Below the pieces are notes generated by a model, which was not told the origin of the DNA, ran no database searches, and was given only the letters and a program-made list of their open reading frames with translations. 64,000 bases of DNA, from NCBI RefSeq assembly GCF_900187455.1, contig NZ_FYDX01000008.1:62001-126000 (forward strand). Direction: 5' to 3'. Made by a program: the position numbers and the translations under genes. This document shows positions 1 through 8,171 of this stretch, one piece after another. The stretch's first letter is position 1, and each line of letters opens with the position of its first letter. This DNA comes from Pseudomonas sp. Irchel 3E13. GTDB taxonomy: Bacteria > Pseudomonadota > Gammaproteobacteria > Pseudomonadales > Pseudomonadaceae.

Positions 1-588
1 GCTGCTGTGAAATTGGCCGTCGATGAGTTCGGTGGCCTGGACATACTGGTCAACAACGCGTTCGCGCCCACACCCAACGTGCTTCTGGAAGACAAGACCG
101 ACGCCATGCTCGAGCAGACCCTGGGTTCGACCGTGTGGGCAGCCTGGTGGGCGATGAAGGCGGCGCTCCCGCACATGAAGGCGCGTGGCGGCGGCAAGAT
201 CATCAATTTCTACTCGATCGATATCGAGATCGGTGCCTGGCTGCATGGCGACTACAACACGGCAAAGTCGGCCATCGTCGGGCTGACCCGCAGCGCTGCC
301 TCCGAGTGGGGGCGCTTCAACATTCGCACCAATGCCATCGCACCCACCGCGATGGGCGCCACTTTCCACAAGCTGGCGGCAGAAAACCCCGGTTTCGCTG
401 AAATGTCCGCTTCCATGCGCCCGCTAGGGCGTTGTGGCGAGCCCGAAGCTGATATCGGCCCGGTGGTAGTCTTCCTGGCCAGTGAGATGTCGCGCTTCAT
501 TACCGGTGAAACCATTCACGTCGACGGCGGATTGCACCTGCCTGGCTACAATTCTCGCCCCAAAGGCATTTCCGTGCGCGAATACTGA
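1..588 (+). CDS. SDR-family oxidoreductase, 3' part
   Basis: This is the C-terminal part of a short-chain dehydrogenase/reductase; the reading frame is open from base 1, so the true start and the N-terminal TGxxxGIG nucleotide motif lie outside the window. What can be seen is the NNAF motif (as in NNAG), the catalytic-type YNTAK (Tyr-x3-Lys) preceded by a Ser, and the classical C-terminal FLASEMSRFITGETIHVDGG segment. These show an NAD(P)-dependent alcohol/ketone oxidoreductase of the classical SDR type, expected in the cytoplasm. The substrate is unknown. Downstream is a strong hairpin terminator, and the next gene is convergent, so this gene is the end of an operon coming from the left. Confidence 0.9.
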   Translation, partial: AAVKLAVDEFGGLDILVNNAFAPTPNVLLEDKTDAMLEQTLGSTVWAAWWAMKAALPHMKARGGGKIINFYSIDIEIGAWLHGDYNTAKSAIVGLTRSAASEWGRFNIRTNAIAPTAMGATFHKLAAENPGFAEMSASMRPLGRCGEPEADIGPVVVFLASEMSRFITGETIHVDGGLHLPGYNSRPKGISVREY

Positions 589-600
589 AGGAGCAAATGA

Positions 601-628
601 AAAGCGCGGCGAGTGCCGCGCTTTTTTT
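601..628 (+). terminator. Rho-independent terminator, likely bidirectional
   Basis: A perfect 10-bp stem (AAAGCGCGGC, loop GAGT, GCCGCGCTTT) is followed by a run of T. It lies 12 bases after the SDR stop and before the stop of the convergent acyl-CoA synthetase. The minus strand also shows a short T run (CGCTTTTC), so it may end transcription from both sides. Confidence 0.9.
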
Positions 629-644
629 GTGCCGGGTACAACCG

Positions 645-2276
645 CTACTTCTTTGCAACGCTGATCGAAGTGGTTTCCAGGTCCCATGTTGCAAGGGTTT
701 TGCCTTCGTCGCGCAGCAGGTATTTCAACACTCGGCCCTGCGGGTTCTTCGGCAAGCTTCCGCGAAACTCGATATAGCGAGGCAGGGCGTAGTAGGGCAC
801 TGAATCCACTGCCCAATGGAACAGATCTTCGGGCTGCAGCGTGGCGCCTTCATGCAATACCGCCGTGACTTTCACATCATCCTCACCCTTGTCGGATGGC
901 ACCGCATGGACCGCTACCTCGGCCAGCGCCGGGTGTACGCTGAAGGCGGCTTCCATTTCGAAGCTGGAGATGTTCTCGCCGCGGCGGCGCAGGTAGTCCT
1001 TTTTGCGGTCCACAAAGTAGAAGAAGCCGTCATTATCGAATTTGCCGATGTCGCCGGTGTGGAACCACATGTTGCGCATCAGTTTCTGGGTGTCCTCGGG
1101 CCGGCGCCAGTAGCCTTGGAACATGATGTCCGGGCGCTGCGGGCGTACCACGATTTCACCGGCGGTTTCGGGTGGTACCTCCTGGTCCAGGTCGTCGACG
1201 ATGCGTACATCGAAGTCGGCAATGCGTTTGCCCGAGGATCCCGGCGCGGCGTATTCGCCGGCGGCCAGCGAGGTGATCACGCAGGCTTCGGTAAGTCCAT
1301 AGCCATTGCCGCCTACCAGGGGCGTGCCGAAGCGTTCTCGCCAGATCTTTTTGGTTTCTTCGGTATAGGGGTTGCCGCGAGCGGTGTGTATCTGCCCCAC
1401 GCAGCGCAACATGGCTTCGTTGTCGGGCGCCTGGGCGAGCAAGCCGCCCATCCCGCCGAGAATCGAGGCGATGGTGGCACCCGAGCGCTCCACCTCCTGC
1501 CAGAAACCTGACACCGAGAAACGCGGCAGGATGGCAGCGCGTGCACCTACCAGGATGCTGGCGATGATCGACACGCACAGGGCGTTCATGTGGAACAACG
1601 GCAGCGGCGTGATGGTGACGTCGTCGGCGCTGGCAGGGCCGGCGCGCAATTGAAGGCGAGCCAGGTTGCACATGAAGTTGTAGCTGATCATGCAGCCTTT
1701 GGACGGGCCGGTAGTGCCCGAGGTATAGATCAGGCAGGCGAGGTCGGACGGTTGCGGCTTGTTGGCGAGTGGGGTGGTGTCCTGGCCGCGGAAGCGGTCC
1801 AGTGTCGTGATGCGAATCGGGCACTCGACCACGCTATCGAGCGCACCGCGGTGCAGAATGTGGTGCACGTCATGCAGTTGTTCTGCCAGCGGTGTGATGC
1901 GCTTTAGGTAGGCTGCCTCGCAGATCACCAGCGAGGTGCCGGTGTCGACGATCTGGTGTCGCAAAAACTCGCCTTTGAGCGCGGTGTTGATCGGCACGCT
2001 CACCGCACGCAATTTGTTGATGGCCAGCCAGGTGATGACCGCATCGATGTTGTTATCGAGCATGGTCAGCACGGTTTCACCCGGCTTGATCCCGAGCGTG
2101 GCCAGGGCATTGGCCATTTTGGTGGAAAGTGAGTCAACCTCGTCGTATGTGTACAACTCACCGCTGAAATCCAGCAGTGTACGCTCTGGATGCCTTGCCA
2201 CCGCGCGTTCTAGCGCGTCGATGACCGTGTCTCGTTCTCCTACTGCCCAGGTTTCTGGATTTCCACTGCTGCCCAT
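645..2276 (-). CDS. Acyl-CoA synthetase (AMP-binding, ANL superfamily)
   Basis: This is an ATP-dependent acid:CoA ligase of about 543 residues, which would activate a carboxylic acid to its acyl-CoA through an acyl-adenylate. The motifs are in the expected order: the P-loop-like YTSGTTGPSKG, GYGLTEAC (A5), WFHTGDIG (A7) and RRGENISSFEME (A8 hinge). The start at 2276 is chosen because GGAG sits just upstream; an in-frame start at 2303 would add nine residues without such a site. It is divergent from a TetR gene across 184 bases and is probably the entry step for the beta-oxidation-like genes that follow. CaiC-like and medium-chain ligases are close alternatives, and the substrate cannot be told. 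Confidence 0.9.
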   Translation of the reverse strand: MGSSGNPETWAVGERDTVIDALERAVARHPERTLLDFSGELYTYDEVDSLSTKMANALATLGIKPGETVLTMLDNNIDAVITWLAINKLRAVSVPINTALKGEFLRHQIVDTGTSLVICEAAYLKRITPLAEQLHDVHHILHRGALDSVVECPIRITTLDRFRGQDTTPLANKPQPSDLACLIYTSGTTGPSKGCMISYNFMCNLARLQLRAGPASADDVTITPLPLFHMNALCVSIIASILVGARAAILPRFSVSGFWQEVERSGATIASILGGMGGLLAQAPDNEAMLRCVGQIHTARGNPYTEETKKIWRERFGTPLVGGNGYGLTEACVITSLAAGEYAAPGSSGKRIADFDVRIVDDLDQEVPPETAGEIVVRPQRPDIMFQGYWRRPEDTQKLMRNMWFHTGDIGKFDNDGFFYFVDRKKDYLRRRGENISSFEMEAAFSVHPALAEVAVHAVPSDKGEDDVKVTAVLHEGATLQPEDLFHWAVDSVPYYALPRYIEFRGSLPKNPQGRVLKYLLRDEGKTLATWDLETTSISVAKK

Positions 2277-2460
2277 GAATTTTCTCCGTTTAGGCGCCCG
2301 CAAGTGCTGGCCTGCCTGATTTTTATTTTAAATAAAGAATTGGATTCTAAATGTAAAATCTAGAATTGTCTTTAGCGTTAAGTTGAACATATACGGTTAT
2401 TTATGCACAGATTCTATGCTAACGTGACCTCATCTCTACTCTCGACGAGCCTGCAAGTCC
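2277..2460. promoter_or_regulatory. Divergent AT-rich promoter/operator region
   Basis: This gap separates the acyl-CoA synthetase and TetR genes. It is far richer in A and T than its flanks. It contains two overlapping inverted repeats: AGAAT-TGG-ATTCT at 2336-2348 and ATTCTA-(11)-TAGAAT at 2344-2366, with TTGAACAT further on at 2383-2390. The position between a TetR gene and its divergent neighbour makes these natural operator candidates. Binding by this TetR protein is inference. Confidence 0.55.
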
Positions 2461-3198
2461 ATGCCAAAAAACGCTACCCAGCAGGCAGAAGCGCCTAAGG
2501 CTGCTGCCAAATCCAGAAAAAAGACCGCGCCTGACGCCCCCGCGGGCGGTGCCAAGGCAGCCAAGACCGTTGAGCGGCGCAACGGCCCGGCGGCTGCAGT
2601 CAACAAGGTCAAGCCGAATCGTCGCTCGGAAGAAACCATCGCCAACATTCTCAAAGCGACCGAAGAAGTGGTGCTGATGTCGGGCGCCGACCGCATCTCC
2701 ATTCTTGACGTGTGCCAGGTCGCGGGTGTCTCGCGCGGTACCTTCTATCGCTATTTCTCTTCCCAGGAAGACCTGCTGGACACGTTCTCGCGGCACAAGC
2801 GCGAAAGCTTCCACACTTCGCTGTCGCAGGAGCTGGGTCACATCAGTGACCCGGAAGCTCGCTTGAACGCACTGTTCGCCTACCTTGACAACTACCTCGA
2901 GCAAAGCCGCGCGCGGCGCCTGCTGGTGGTCGCGCCAGATTATGCGCTGGGCTTTTTCCGGCGGATTTTCCACGACTCGATCGTGCGCTTTCAGGATGGT
3001 CTGGGCATCGTTTTCGATGACTGGGACGACCGTCTGGGCGTGCGTCTGGACCGGGAGCTGATCTGCGAGATGATCATTCGCTATGTGTTGAGCGAAATTC
3101 TGGTGCCGGAAGCCGCAGGGCGCCGACTGTTCCCGGTACGTGTGAAAAAGCTCCTGGGCGCGTTGATCATGGGGTCCACCTCGCGGACTCGCCGCTGA
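2461..3198 (+). CDS. TetR/AcrR-family regulator with basic Ala/Lys-rich N-terminus
   Basis: This 245-residue protein has a TetR-type helix-turn-helix around residues 55-100 (ILDVCQVAGVSRGTFYRYF) and an all-helical ligand domain after it. TetR proteins are usually about 200 residues; here the first 50 residues are an extra low-complexity tail rich in Lys, Ala and Pro that could add non-specific DNA contacts. The true start could lie further in, because no good ribosome site precedes 2461. It faces an acyl-CoA synthetase and precedes the amidohydrolase operon, so it probably controls one or both, with an acyl-CoA or a pathway acid as likely effector (inference). A perfect terminator follows. 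Confidence 0.88.
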   Translation: MPKNATQQAEAPKAAAKSRKKTAPDAPAGGAKAAKTVERRNGPAAAVNKVKPNRRSEETIANILKATEEVVLMSGADRISILDVCQVAGVSRGTFYRYFSSQEDLLDTFSRHKRESFHTSLSQELGHISDPEARLNALFAYLDNYLEQSRARRLLVVAPDYALGFFRRIFHDSIVRFQDGLGIVFDDWDDRLGVRLDRELICEMIIRYVLSEILVPEAAGRRLFPVRVKKLLGALIMGSTSRTRR

Positions 3199-3225
3199 TA
3201 CGTGCTTTCGCTCTTCTGTACAGCC

Positions 3226-3254
3226 AAAGCCCCCGCCAATCGGGGGCTTTTTTA
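3226..3254 (+). terminator. Rho-independent terminator
   Basis: A perfect 10-bp stem, AAAGCCCCCG / CGGGGGCTTT with loop CCAAT, is followed by a T-rich tract. It ends the TetR transcript and separates it from the amidohydrolase operon. Confidence 0.92.
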
Positions 3255-3522
3255 TTGCCTGTGGAAAATCCTCCCTCGTGCTCTTGCTCTTGTTGCCCTG
3301 CTGCGAGCTCCTCCGTCGTGACGGCTGGCGGGCTCTGCACCAGGGGTTTCGGCACGGACAAAAAATAATATGAACAGAATTTTGATTTCTGCTCAAATTA
3401 ATTTTAAGCTCTGGCCTGGTAGCGAGCCTTGCTGTTCCCCTTCTCGCGTCGGTTGACCGTGACCGCGCAAAGGCACCGCGCTGCAAACCAACAAAAAAGT
3501 GCCAACTTCGAGGTACCTGCAC
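3255..3522 (+). promoter_or_regulatory. Leader/promoter region of the amidohydrolase operon
   Basis: There is no gene here. The stretch turns AT-rich around 3360-3415 and carries a 17-bp inverted repeat CAGAA-(7)-TTCTG at 3375-3391, flanked by TGAACA at 3371-3376. This resembles the AT-rich inverted repeats beside the TetR gene upstream and is a candidate operator. A GAGG ribosome site at 3510-3513 fixes the start at 3523. Confidence 0.45.
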
Positions 3523-4587
3523 ATGCTTATCGATCTGCACGCTCACGCACCCCATCCGGGCTACTACAACCAGCACCCGCACTGGGGGCCGTTCTTCGAA
3601 CAGCACGCCGATGGCGATATCAAACTGCGCGTGGGGGAATGGATTCTTGGGCTCGGGTCGCCTGAGCGTAAGGCTGCCGTGCGCTCGGGCAACGGTCCCA
3701 AGCTTGAGGAATACTTCGCGCGCTGGGCGGACCCGAAAGTCCGCCTGGCCGGCATGGACGCGGCAGGGCAGAACCTGCAGGTGATCTCGGTGCCGTCGCA
3801 CTGCTACATGTACTGGACCGAAGCCGAGTTCGCCGTGCCGTTTGCACGTACCGTCAACACCACGCTGGCCGAGTACTGCTCGGCGGCTCCGGACCGTCTG
3901 ATGTTCTGGGCTCATGTGCCGTTGAACGCACCAGAGGCGGCGGCCGCTGAACTGCGTTATGCCTGCACCGAGCTGGGAGCCAAGGGCATGGTGGCCGGCG
4001 GCGCCAACTTCGGCGGGCTGGAGTTCGATTCGCCGGAGCTGGATGTGGTGTGGAGGACTCTCTGCGACCTGGACCTGCCGATGTTCATCCACGGCTACAA
4101 CCAGTCAGTCACCTGGGGCAAGAACGCCAACGACGACCGTTACGAGACCACCGCCATTGTCGGCATGCAGTACGACGAGAGCCGCTGCTTCTGGAACCTG
4201 ATTTGCGGTGGTGTGCTGGACCGCTTCCCCGACCTCAAGGTGTACATCACCCACGGCGGCGGCTACGTGCCGTATCAGCTCGGGCGCCTGGCCAAGACCA
4301 ACGAGAACCTGGACGTCAAATACAACAAGAAGCCGCTGCTTGATTACATGAAGAACTTCTACTTCGACGTCGAGCTGCATGAGGTACCGATGCGCCAGGC
4401 GCTGGTCGATATCATCGGCGCCGATCATGTGCTGTACGGCAGCAACTTCGGCGGCAGCGACGCGGTACGCCATGACCTGACCCACGGCTTGAAGCTGTCG
4501 GATGCCGACCTGCGCAAGATCCGTTATGAAAACGCATGCCGCTTGCTGCACCTCGACCCCGCCAAGTTGGGCAAGGTAGGTGCCTGA
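3523..4587 (+). CDS. Amidohydrolase-2 family metal-dependent hydrolase/decarboxylase
   Basis: This is a TIM-barrel amidohydrolase of the ACMSD-like (amidohydrolase_2) group, 354 residues. The N-terminal DLHAHAPHPG supplies the first metal-binding HxH; an inner FIHGYN and VYITHGGGYVPYQ give the next histidines, and LYGSNFGGSDA near the C-terminus supplies the last-strand Asp region. Family members hydrolyse or decarboxylate cyclic or unsaturated acids using one divalent metal. ATG at 3523 is preferred over an upstream GTG at 3499 because of the GAGG nine bases before it and because the protein then begins directly at the metal motif. Its stop overlaps the next start (TGATGA), the first link in a five-gene coupled operon. 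The substrate is unknown. Confidence 0.85.
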   Translation: MLIDLHAHAPHPGYYNQHPHWGPFFEQHADGDIKLRVGEWILGLGSPERKAAVRSGNGPKLEEYFARWADPKVRLAGMDAAGQNLQVISVPSHCYMYWTEAEFAVPFARTVNTTLAEYCSAAPDRLMFWAHVPLNAPEAAAAELRYACTELGAKGMVAGGANFGGLEFDSPELDVVWRTLCDLDLPMFIHGYNQSVTWGKNANDDRYETTAIVGMQYDESRCFWNLICGGVLDRFPDLKVYITHGGGYVPYQLGRLAKTNENLDVKYNKKPLLDYMKNFYFDVELHEVPMRQALVDIIGADHVLYGSNFGGSDAVRHDLTHGLKLSDADLRKIRYENACRLLHLDPAKLGKVGA

Positions 4588-5453
4588 TGAAGCTGGCACG
4601 CTGTGAGCATCCTGCGGTCGGCATTTTCTGGGCCGTGGTCGATGTCGCCCAGGACCAGGTAACCCCTGTTTCCGGCGACTTCAGAGACTGGGCGCCGGCC
4701 GTTGCGGCGGGCCGGGGCATTAGCTCCGTGCGGCTTGCCGGCCCACCGCTGGCGCTGTCGGAAATCCGCTTGCTACCACCGATCGAACCGATCAACCGGG
4801 TGGTGGTGGCGGGCGCCAACTACGCCAAGCACCTGGTGGAGTTCGGGTTGAGCGCGCCGGCGCAGCCGGTGGCCTTCCTCAAGGCCTACGGCGCGCTGAT
4901 CGGCGCGAGTGACCCCATACGCTTCCCGCCCTTGACCGAAGAACTCGACCACGAGGTTGAACTGGTGGCAGTGATCGGCACGGGCGAGATCGATGTCGAA
5001 AATCCGCTGGCCTGCGTGCTGGGTTACACCGTTGGCAACGACGTGAGTGCCCGCGACCTGCAGCGCAGCGGGCCGCCCGGAATTGGCATGGATCTGTTCG
5101 CCGCCAAGAGCCAGGACCAGACCACGGGCCTCGGCCCGTGGATCGTCACCAAGGACGAGTTTGCGCAAGGCTCCCCGCGGTTGCGCCTGACCTTGAAAGT
5201 CAATGGCGAGATTCGCCAGGACGGGTCCACCGCGGAGATGACCTGGGACGTGGGGCAGTTGATCCGCTTCGTGCAGCAACGCTCCAGCTTTGCCACGGGC
5301 GATGTCCTGTTCACCGGCTCGCCGGCGGGTGTCGGCATGGGCACTGGCCTGTATCTCAAGGAGGGCGACGTGGTTGAGGCCAGCGTCGAAGGCATCGGCA
5401 CATTGCGAAATGTAGTCGGCAAAAAACCGCAGCTAATCGAGAACCACACATGA
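4587..5453 (+). CDS. Fumarylacetoacetate hydrolase (FAH) family protein
   Basis: This is a 288-residue FAH-fold enzyme. DHEVELVAVIGTG and GNDVSARDLQ carry the acidic metal ligands, and FTGSPAGVGMG is the conserved C-terminal loop. The family cleaves C-C bonds in beta-diketone-like or 2-oxo acids, or acts as hydratase or decarboxylase in ring-cleavage pathways. It starts inside the stop codon of the amidohydrolase gene and overlaps the following dehydrogenase start by four bases, so the three products are made together. Placed between an amidohydrolase and beta-oxidation genes, it likely handles a ring-opened intermediate (inference). A second FAH gene lies at 40157, in the aromatic block. Confidence 0.88.
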   Translation: MKLARCEHPAVGIFWAVVDVAQDQVTPVSGDFRDWAPAVAAGRGISSVRLAGPPLALSEIRLLPPIEPINRVVVAGANYAKHLVEFGLSAPAQPVAFLKAYGALIGASDPIRFPPLTEELDHEVELVAVIGTGEIDVENPLACVLGYTVGNDVSARDLQRSGPPGIGMDLFAAKSQDQTTGLGPWIVTKDEFAQGSPRLRLTLKVNGEIRQDGSTAEMTWDVGQLIRFVQQRSSFATGDVLFTGSPAGVGMGTGLYLKEGDVVEASVEGIGTLRNVVGKKPQLIENHT

Positions 5454-6355
5454 ACGCCAACAACACAGAAAAAGTAGTGGTCGTGGGTGCAGGTCTGATG
5501 GGCACCGGCATCGCACATGCGTTCGCCAGTTCCGGTTTCGTCACCGTTCTGGTCGATACCAACGCGGCTTCGTTGACCCAGGCGCGGGCAAGCATCGAAA
5601 AAATCCTTGGCGATGGAGTGCGCCTGGGCAAGGTCAGCGAGGAACAGGCGCAGCGCTCGCTGGTCAACCTGCTGACCACCAGTGACCTGAACGAAGCCGC
5701 CAGCGGTGCGAACTGGCTGGTGGAAACTGTCTCCGAGCAATTGGCGGTGAAGCAGGCGGTCATCCGCCAGGCTGCTCCGCTGCTGGCCGCCGACGCCATC
5801 ATTGCCACCAACACCTCAGCCCTGAGTGTGACCGAGATCGCCACGTCGGTAGATGCCGCCGAACGGGTCATCGGCATGCATTTCTTCAACCCGGTGCACA
5901 AGATGAAACTGGTGGAGCTGGTGCGTGGCCTGGCCACCAGCGACGAGGTGGTGGTGCGCACCCGCGCGTTGTGCGATCAGATCGGCAAAACCTCCATCAT
6001 CGTCAATGAGTCGCCGGGGCTGACCACCAGCCGGATGTCGGCACTGTTGGGCAACGAGGCGATGTGGATGCTGCAGGAAGGCACCGCTACCGCCGAGGAC
6101 ATCGATACCGCATTACGGTTGGGCTTCAACCACCCGATGGGGCCGTTGGAGCTGGGTGACCTGACTGGCTGGGACACGCGGCTTTCGGTATTGCGCTATT
6201 TGCACCAGACGCTGGGCGAGAAGTTCCGTCCCTGCCCGCTGATCATCAAGATGGTTGCGGCCGGCCGCCTCGGACGCAAAACAGGGCAGGGCGTGTATCA
6301 CTATGTCGACGGCAAGCAGGTCCCGGGGTCCGGGCTCAAGGCGAGTGCACTATGA
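5450..6355 (+). CDS. 3-Hydroxyacyl-CoA dehydrogenase
   Basis: This enzyme oxidises a 3-hydroxyacyl-CoA to 3-ketoacyl-CoA with NAD. The Rossmann motif VVGAGLMGTGIAHAF is at residues 10-24, and the C-terminal helical domain has the NHPMGPLELGDLTGWD signature. HFFNPVHKMKLVELV carries the catalytic His of the His-Glu pair. It is a single-function protein of 301 residues, close to the usual 280-310 for PaaH/Hbd types. It overlaps the genes on both sides by four bases. With the thiolase directly after it, it forms the last two steps of a beta-oxidation round. PaaH-like and HbdH-like roles cannot be told apart. Confidence 0.93.
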   Translation: MNANNTEKVVVVGAGLMGTGIAHAFASSGFVTVLVDTNAASLTQARASIEKILGDGVRLGKVSEEQAQRSLVNLLTTSDLNEAASGANWLVETVSEQLAVKQAVIRQAAPLLAADAIIATNTSALSVTEIATSVDAAERVIGMHFFNPVHKMKLVELVRGLATSDEVVVRTRALCDQIGKTSIIVNESPGLTTSRMSALLGNEAMWMLQEGTATAEDIDTALRLGFNHPMGPLELGDLTGWDTRLSVLRYLHQTLGEKFRPCPLIIKMVAAGRLGRKTGQGVYHYVDGKQVPGSGLKASAL

Positions 6356-7527
6356 GCGATGTCGTCATCGTTGATGCGGTGCGTACTCCCATTGGCAGGT
6401 TTCGCGGCAGCCTGGCGGGCGTACGCGCCGACCACCTGGGCTCGCTGGTGATCAGTCGCTTGCTCGAGCGCGTCGATGTTGCTCCCGAAAAAGTCGAAGA
6501 TGTGATCTTCGGCTGCGTGACCCAGATCGGCGAGCAGTCGGCCAATATTGCTCGCACCGCGCTGCTGGGGGCAGGCTGGCCGGTCGGCATTCCCGGGCTG
6601 ACCATCGATCGCAAGTGCGGCTCGGGTGAAGTGGCGGTGCATCTGGCCGCTGGCGCAATTGCCAGCGGTGCGGCGCAGGTTGTCGTGGCAGGTGGCGCGG
6701 AAAACATGAGCCGCGTACCTATGGGCAGCAACCGTGACCTTCATGGTGAGGCCTTCGGCTGGATGGCGGCGCAGCACTATGAGTTGACCAGCCAGGGTGA
6801 AGCGGCCGAGCGGATTGTCGACAAATGGTCGCTCAGCCGCGAGGCCCTGGATGACTTTGCCTTTGCCAGCCACCAGCGCGCCGCCGCTGCGTGCGACGCC
6901 GGGTATTTCGACAATGAAATCATTCCGGTCGTGGTCGATGACCTGAAGGAACGATCCCTGATCGAGCCTGCTGGTGTGTTGCGCCGGGATGAAACCATTC
7001 GCCGGGATACTTCGCGGGAAAAGCTGTCGACCCTCAAGACCAGTTTTCGTCCAGAGACGGGGCGCATCACCGCCGGCAATTCATCGCAGATTTCCGACGG
7101 CGCCGCCGCGCTTCTGCTGATGAATGCGGACACGGCGAAAAAGCTTGGGCTCAGGGCAAGGGCACGCATCCGTGCTTTCACCACGGTCGGCTCCGATCCC
7201 ACCTTGATGCTGACCGGGCCGATCGCCGCCACCCACAAGGTGCTGGCAAAGGCGGGGTTGAACCTCGATGACATCGACTTGTTCGAGGTCAACGAAGCCT
7301 TCGCCTCAGTGCCGCTGGCCTGGATGTTGGAAACCGGCGTGCCTCACGACAAGTTGAACGTCAACGGCGGTGCCATTGCGCTGGGGCACCCTCTGGGGGC
7401 CAGTGGTGCGCGTCTGATGACCACTTTGCTCAATGAGCTCGAGCGCCGCGGTGCCCGCTTTGGCCTGCAGGCCATCTGCTGCGCTGGGGGCATGGGCACC
7501 GCCACAATCATTGAACGGCTCGATTGA
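6352..7527 (+). CDS. Thiolase (acetyl-CoA C-acyltransferase)
   Basis: This 391-residue thiolase would split a 3-ketoacyl-CoA with CoA to give acetyl-CoA and a shortened acyl-CoA. The three active-site regions are intact: the acyl-accepting Cys in DRKCGSGEVAVH, the His of NVNGGAIALGHPLGASGAR, and the C-terminal Cys in CCAGGMGTATIIE. Length is normal. The start overlaps the dehydrogenase stop by four bases (ATGA). It is most similar in motif style to degradative PaaJ/PcaF/AtoB-type enzymes. Confidence 0.94.
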   Translation: MSDVVIVDAVRTPIGRFRGSLAGVRADHLGSLVISRLLERVDVAPEKVEDVIFGCVTQIGEQSANIARTALLGAGWPVGIPGLTIDRKCGSGEVAVHLAAGAIASGAAQVVVAGGAENMSRVPMGSNRDLHGEAFGWMAAQHYELTSQGEAAERIVDKWSLSREALDDFAFASHQRAAAACDAGYFDNEIIPVVVDDLKERSLIEPAGVLRRDETIRRDTSREKLSTLKTSFRPETGRITAGNSSQISDGAAALLLMNADTAKKLGLRARARIRAFTTVGSDPTLMLTGPIAATHKVLAKAGLNLDDIDLFEVNEAFASVPLAWMLETGVPHDKLNVNGGAIALGHPLGASGARLMTTLLNELERRGARFGLQAICCAGGMGTATIIERLD

Positions 7528-7528
7528 A

Positions 7529-8032
7529 GTGGCCCGCCTGCCTCTGGTTGCCCTGGGCGACATGCCGCCCGCGTTGCAGGACGCGGTCGAGCGCGGGCAG
7601 CGCAGCCGCATGCTCAGTTCCATCACCCCGGTTCAGGTCTGGGCGCACCGCCCGGCGGCTGCCCTGGCCTGGCTGGGGCTGATGGAGTGCTTGCATGGCG
7701 ATAGCCTGCTGTCCGAGCGCTTGCGCGAGTTGGTACGCCTGAAGATCGCCAGCATCACCACCTGCCAGGCCTGCCAACTGGCGCGCAAGTCGGACACCGT
7801 CACCGAACAGGACATCGCCTGCATGGCCAGCGACAGCGCGTGGTTCAGCCCCGAGGAAAGGGCGGCGCTGTGTTACGCGGAGTTGTTTGCCAGCGATTAC
7901 CTGGCGATCGACGACCGGCATTTCAGCCAGCTCGCTGTGTATTTTTCTGCCGCGCAGATAGCTGAACTGGGCATGTACTGCGCTCTGATGCTGGCGGGCG
8001 GGCGTATGACGCTGGTGCAGCAAGCGTATTGA
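7529..8032 (+). CDS. Carboxymuconolactone decarboxylase/AhpD-like protein
   Basis: This small all-helical protein of about 168 residues carries ASITTCQACQLARKSD, the Cys-x2-Cys pair typical of the AhpD branch of the CMD family. The branch includes alkylhydroperoxidases and gamma-carboxymuconolactone decarboxylases, so the pair may be redox-active. The likely start is GTG at 7529, two bases after the thiolase stop; an ATG at 7562 is the alternative. It is the fifth gene of the coupled operon. Its role is unclear: peroxide detoxification or a decarboxylation/isomerisation step are both possible. Confidence 0.8.
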   Translation: MARLPLVALGDMPPALQDAVERGQRSRMLSSITPVQVWAHRPAAALAWLGLMECLHGDSLLSERLRELVRLKIASITTCQACQLARKSDTVTEQDIACMASDSAWFSPEERAALCYAELFASDYLAIDDRHFSQLAVYFSAAQIAELGMYCALMLAGGRMTLVQQAY

Positions 8033-8171
8033 AGGCGGTCATGTATCAATTTAAGTGTTCAAAAAACCAGTATTTGTTCATTTGCATGTGAGTTGGGCCT
8101 GGCATTGAACCGCATAGAGGGCCCATACCAAGAAGCGATTAAAAATAATGACAATAAAACCGGAGATGATC
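8033..8171 (+). promoter_or_regulatory. Intergenic region before the P450 gene
   Basis: The stretch is AT-rich and holds GTGTTCAA at 8055-8062 and a further TGTTCA at 8075-8080. The reverse form TTGAACAC recurs before the second amidohydrolase gene at 9494-9501. These may be half-sites for one regulator. GGAG at 8162-8165 selects ATG 8172. Confidence 0.4.

Noticed and set aside
2419..4092. Minus-strand open frame across the TetR gene and the amidohydrolase gene
   Set aside because: It runs through a clear terminator and two well-supported plus-strand genes and has low-complexity composition.
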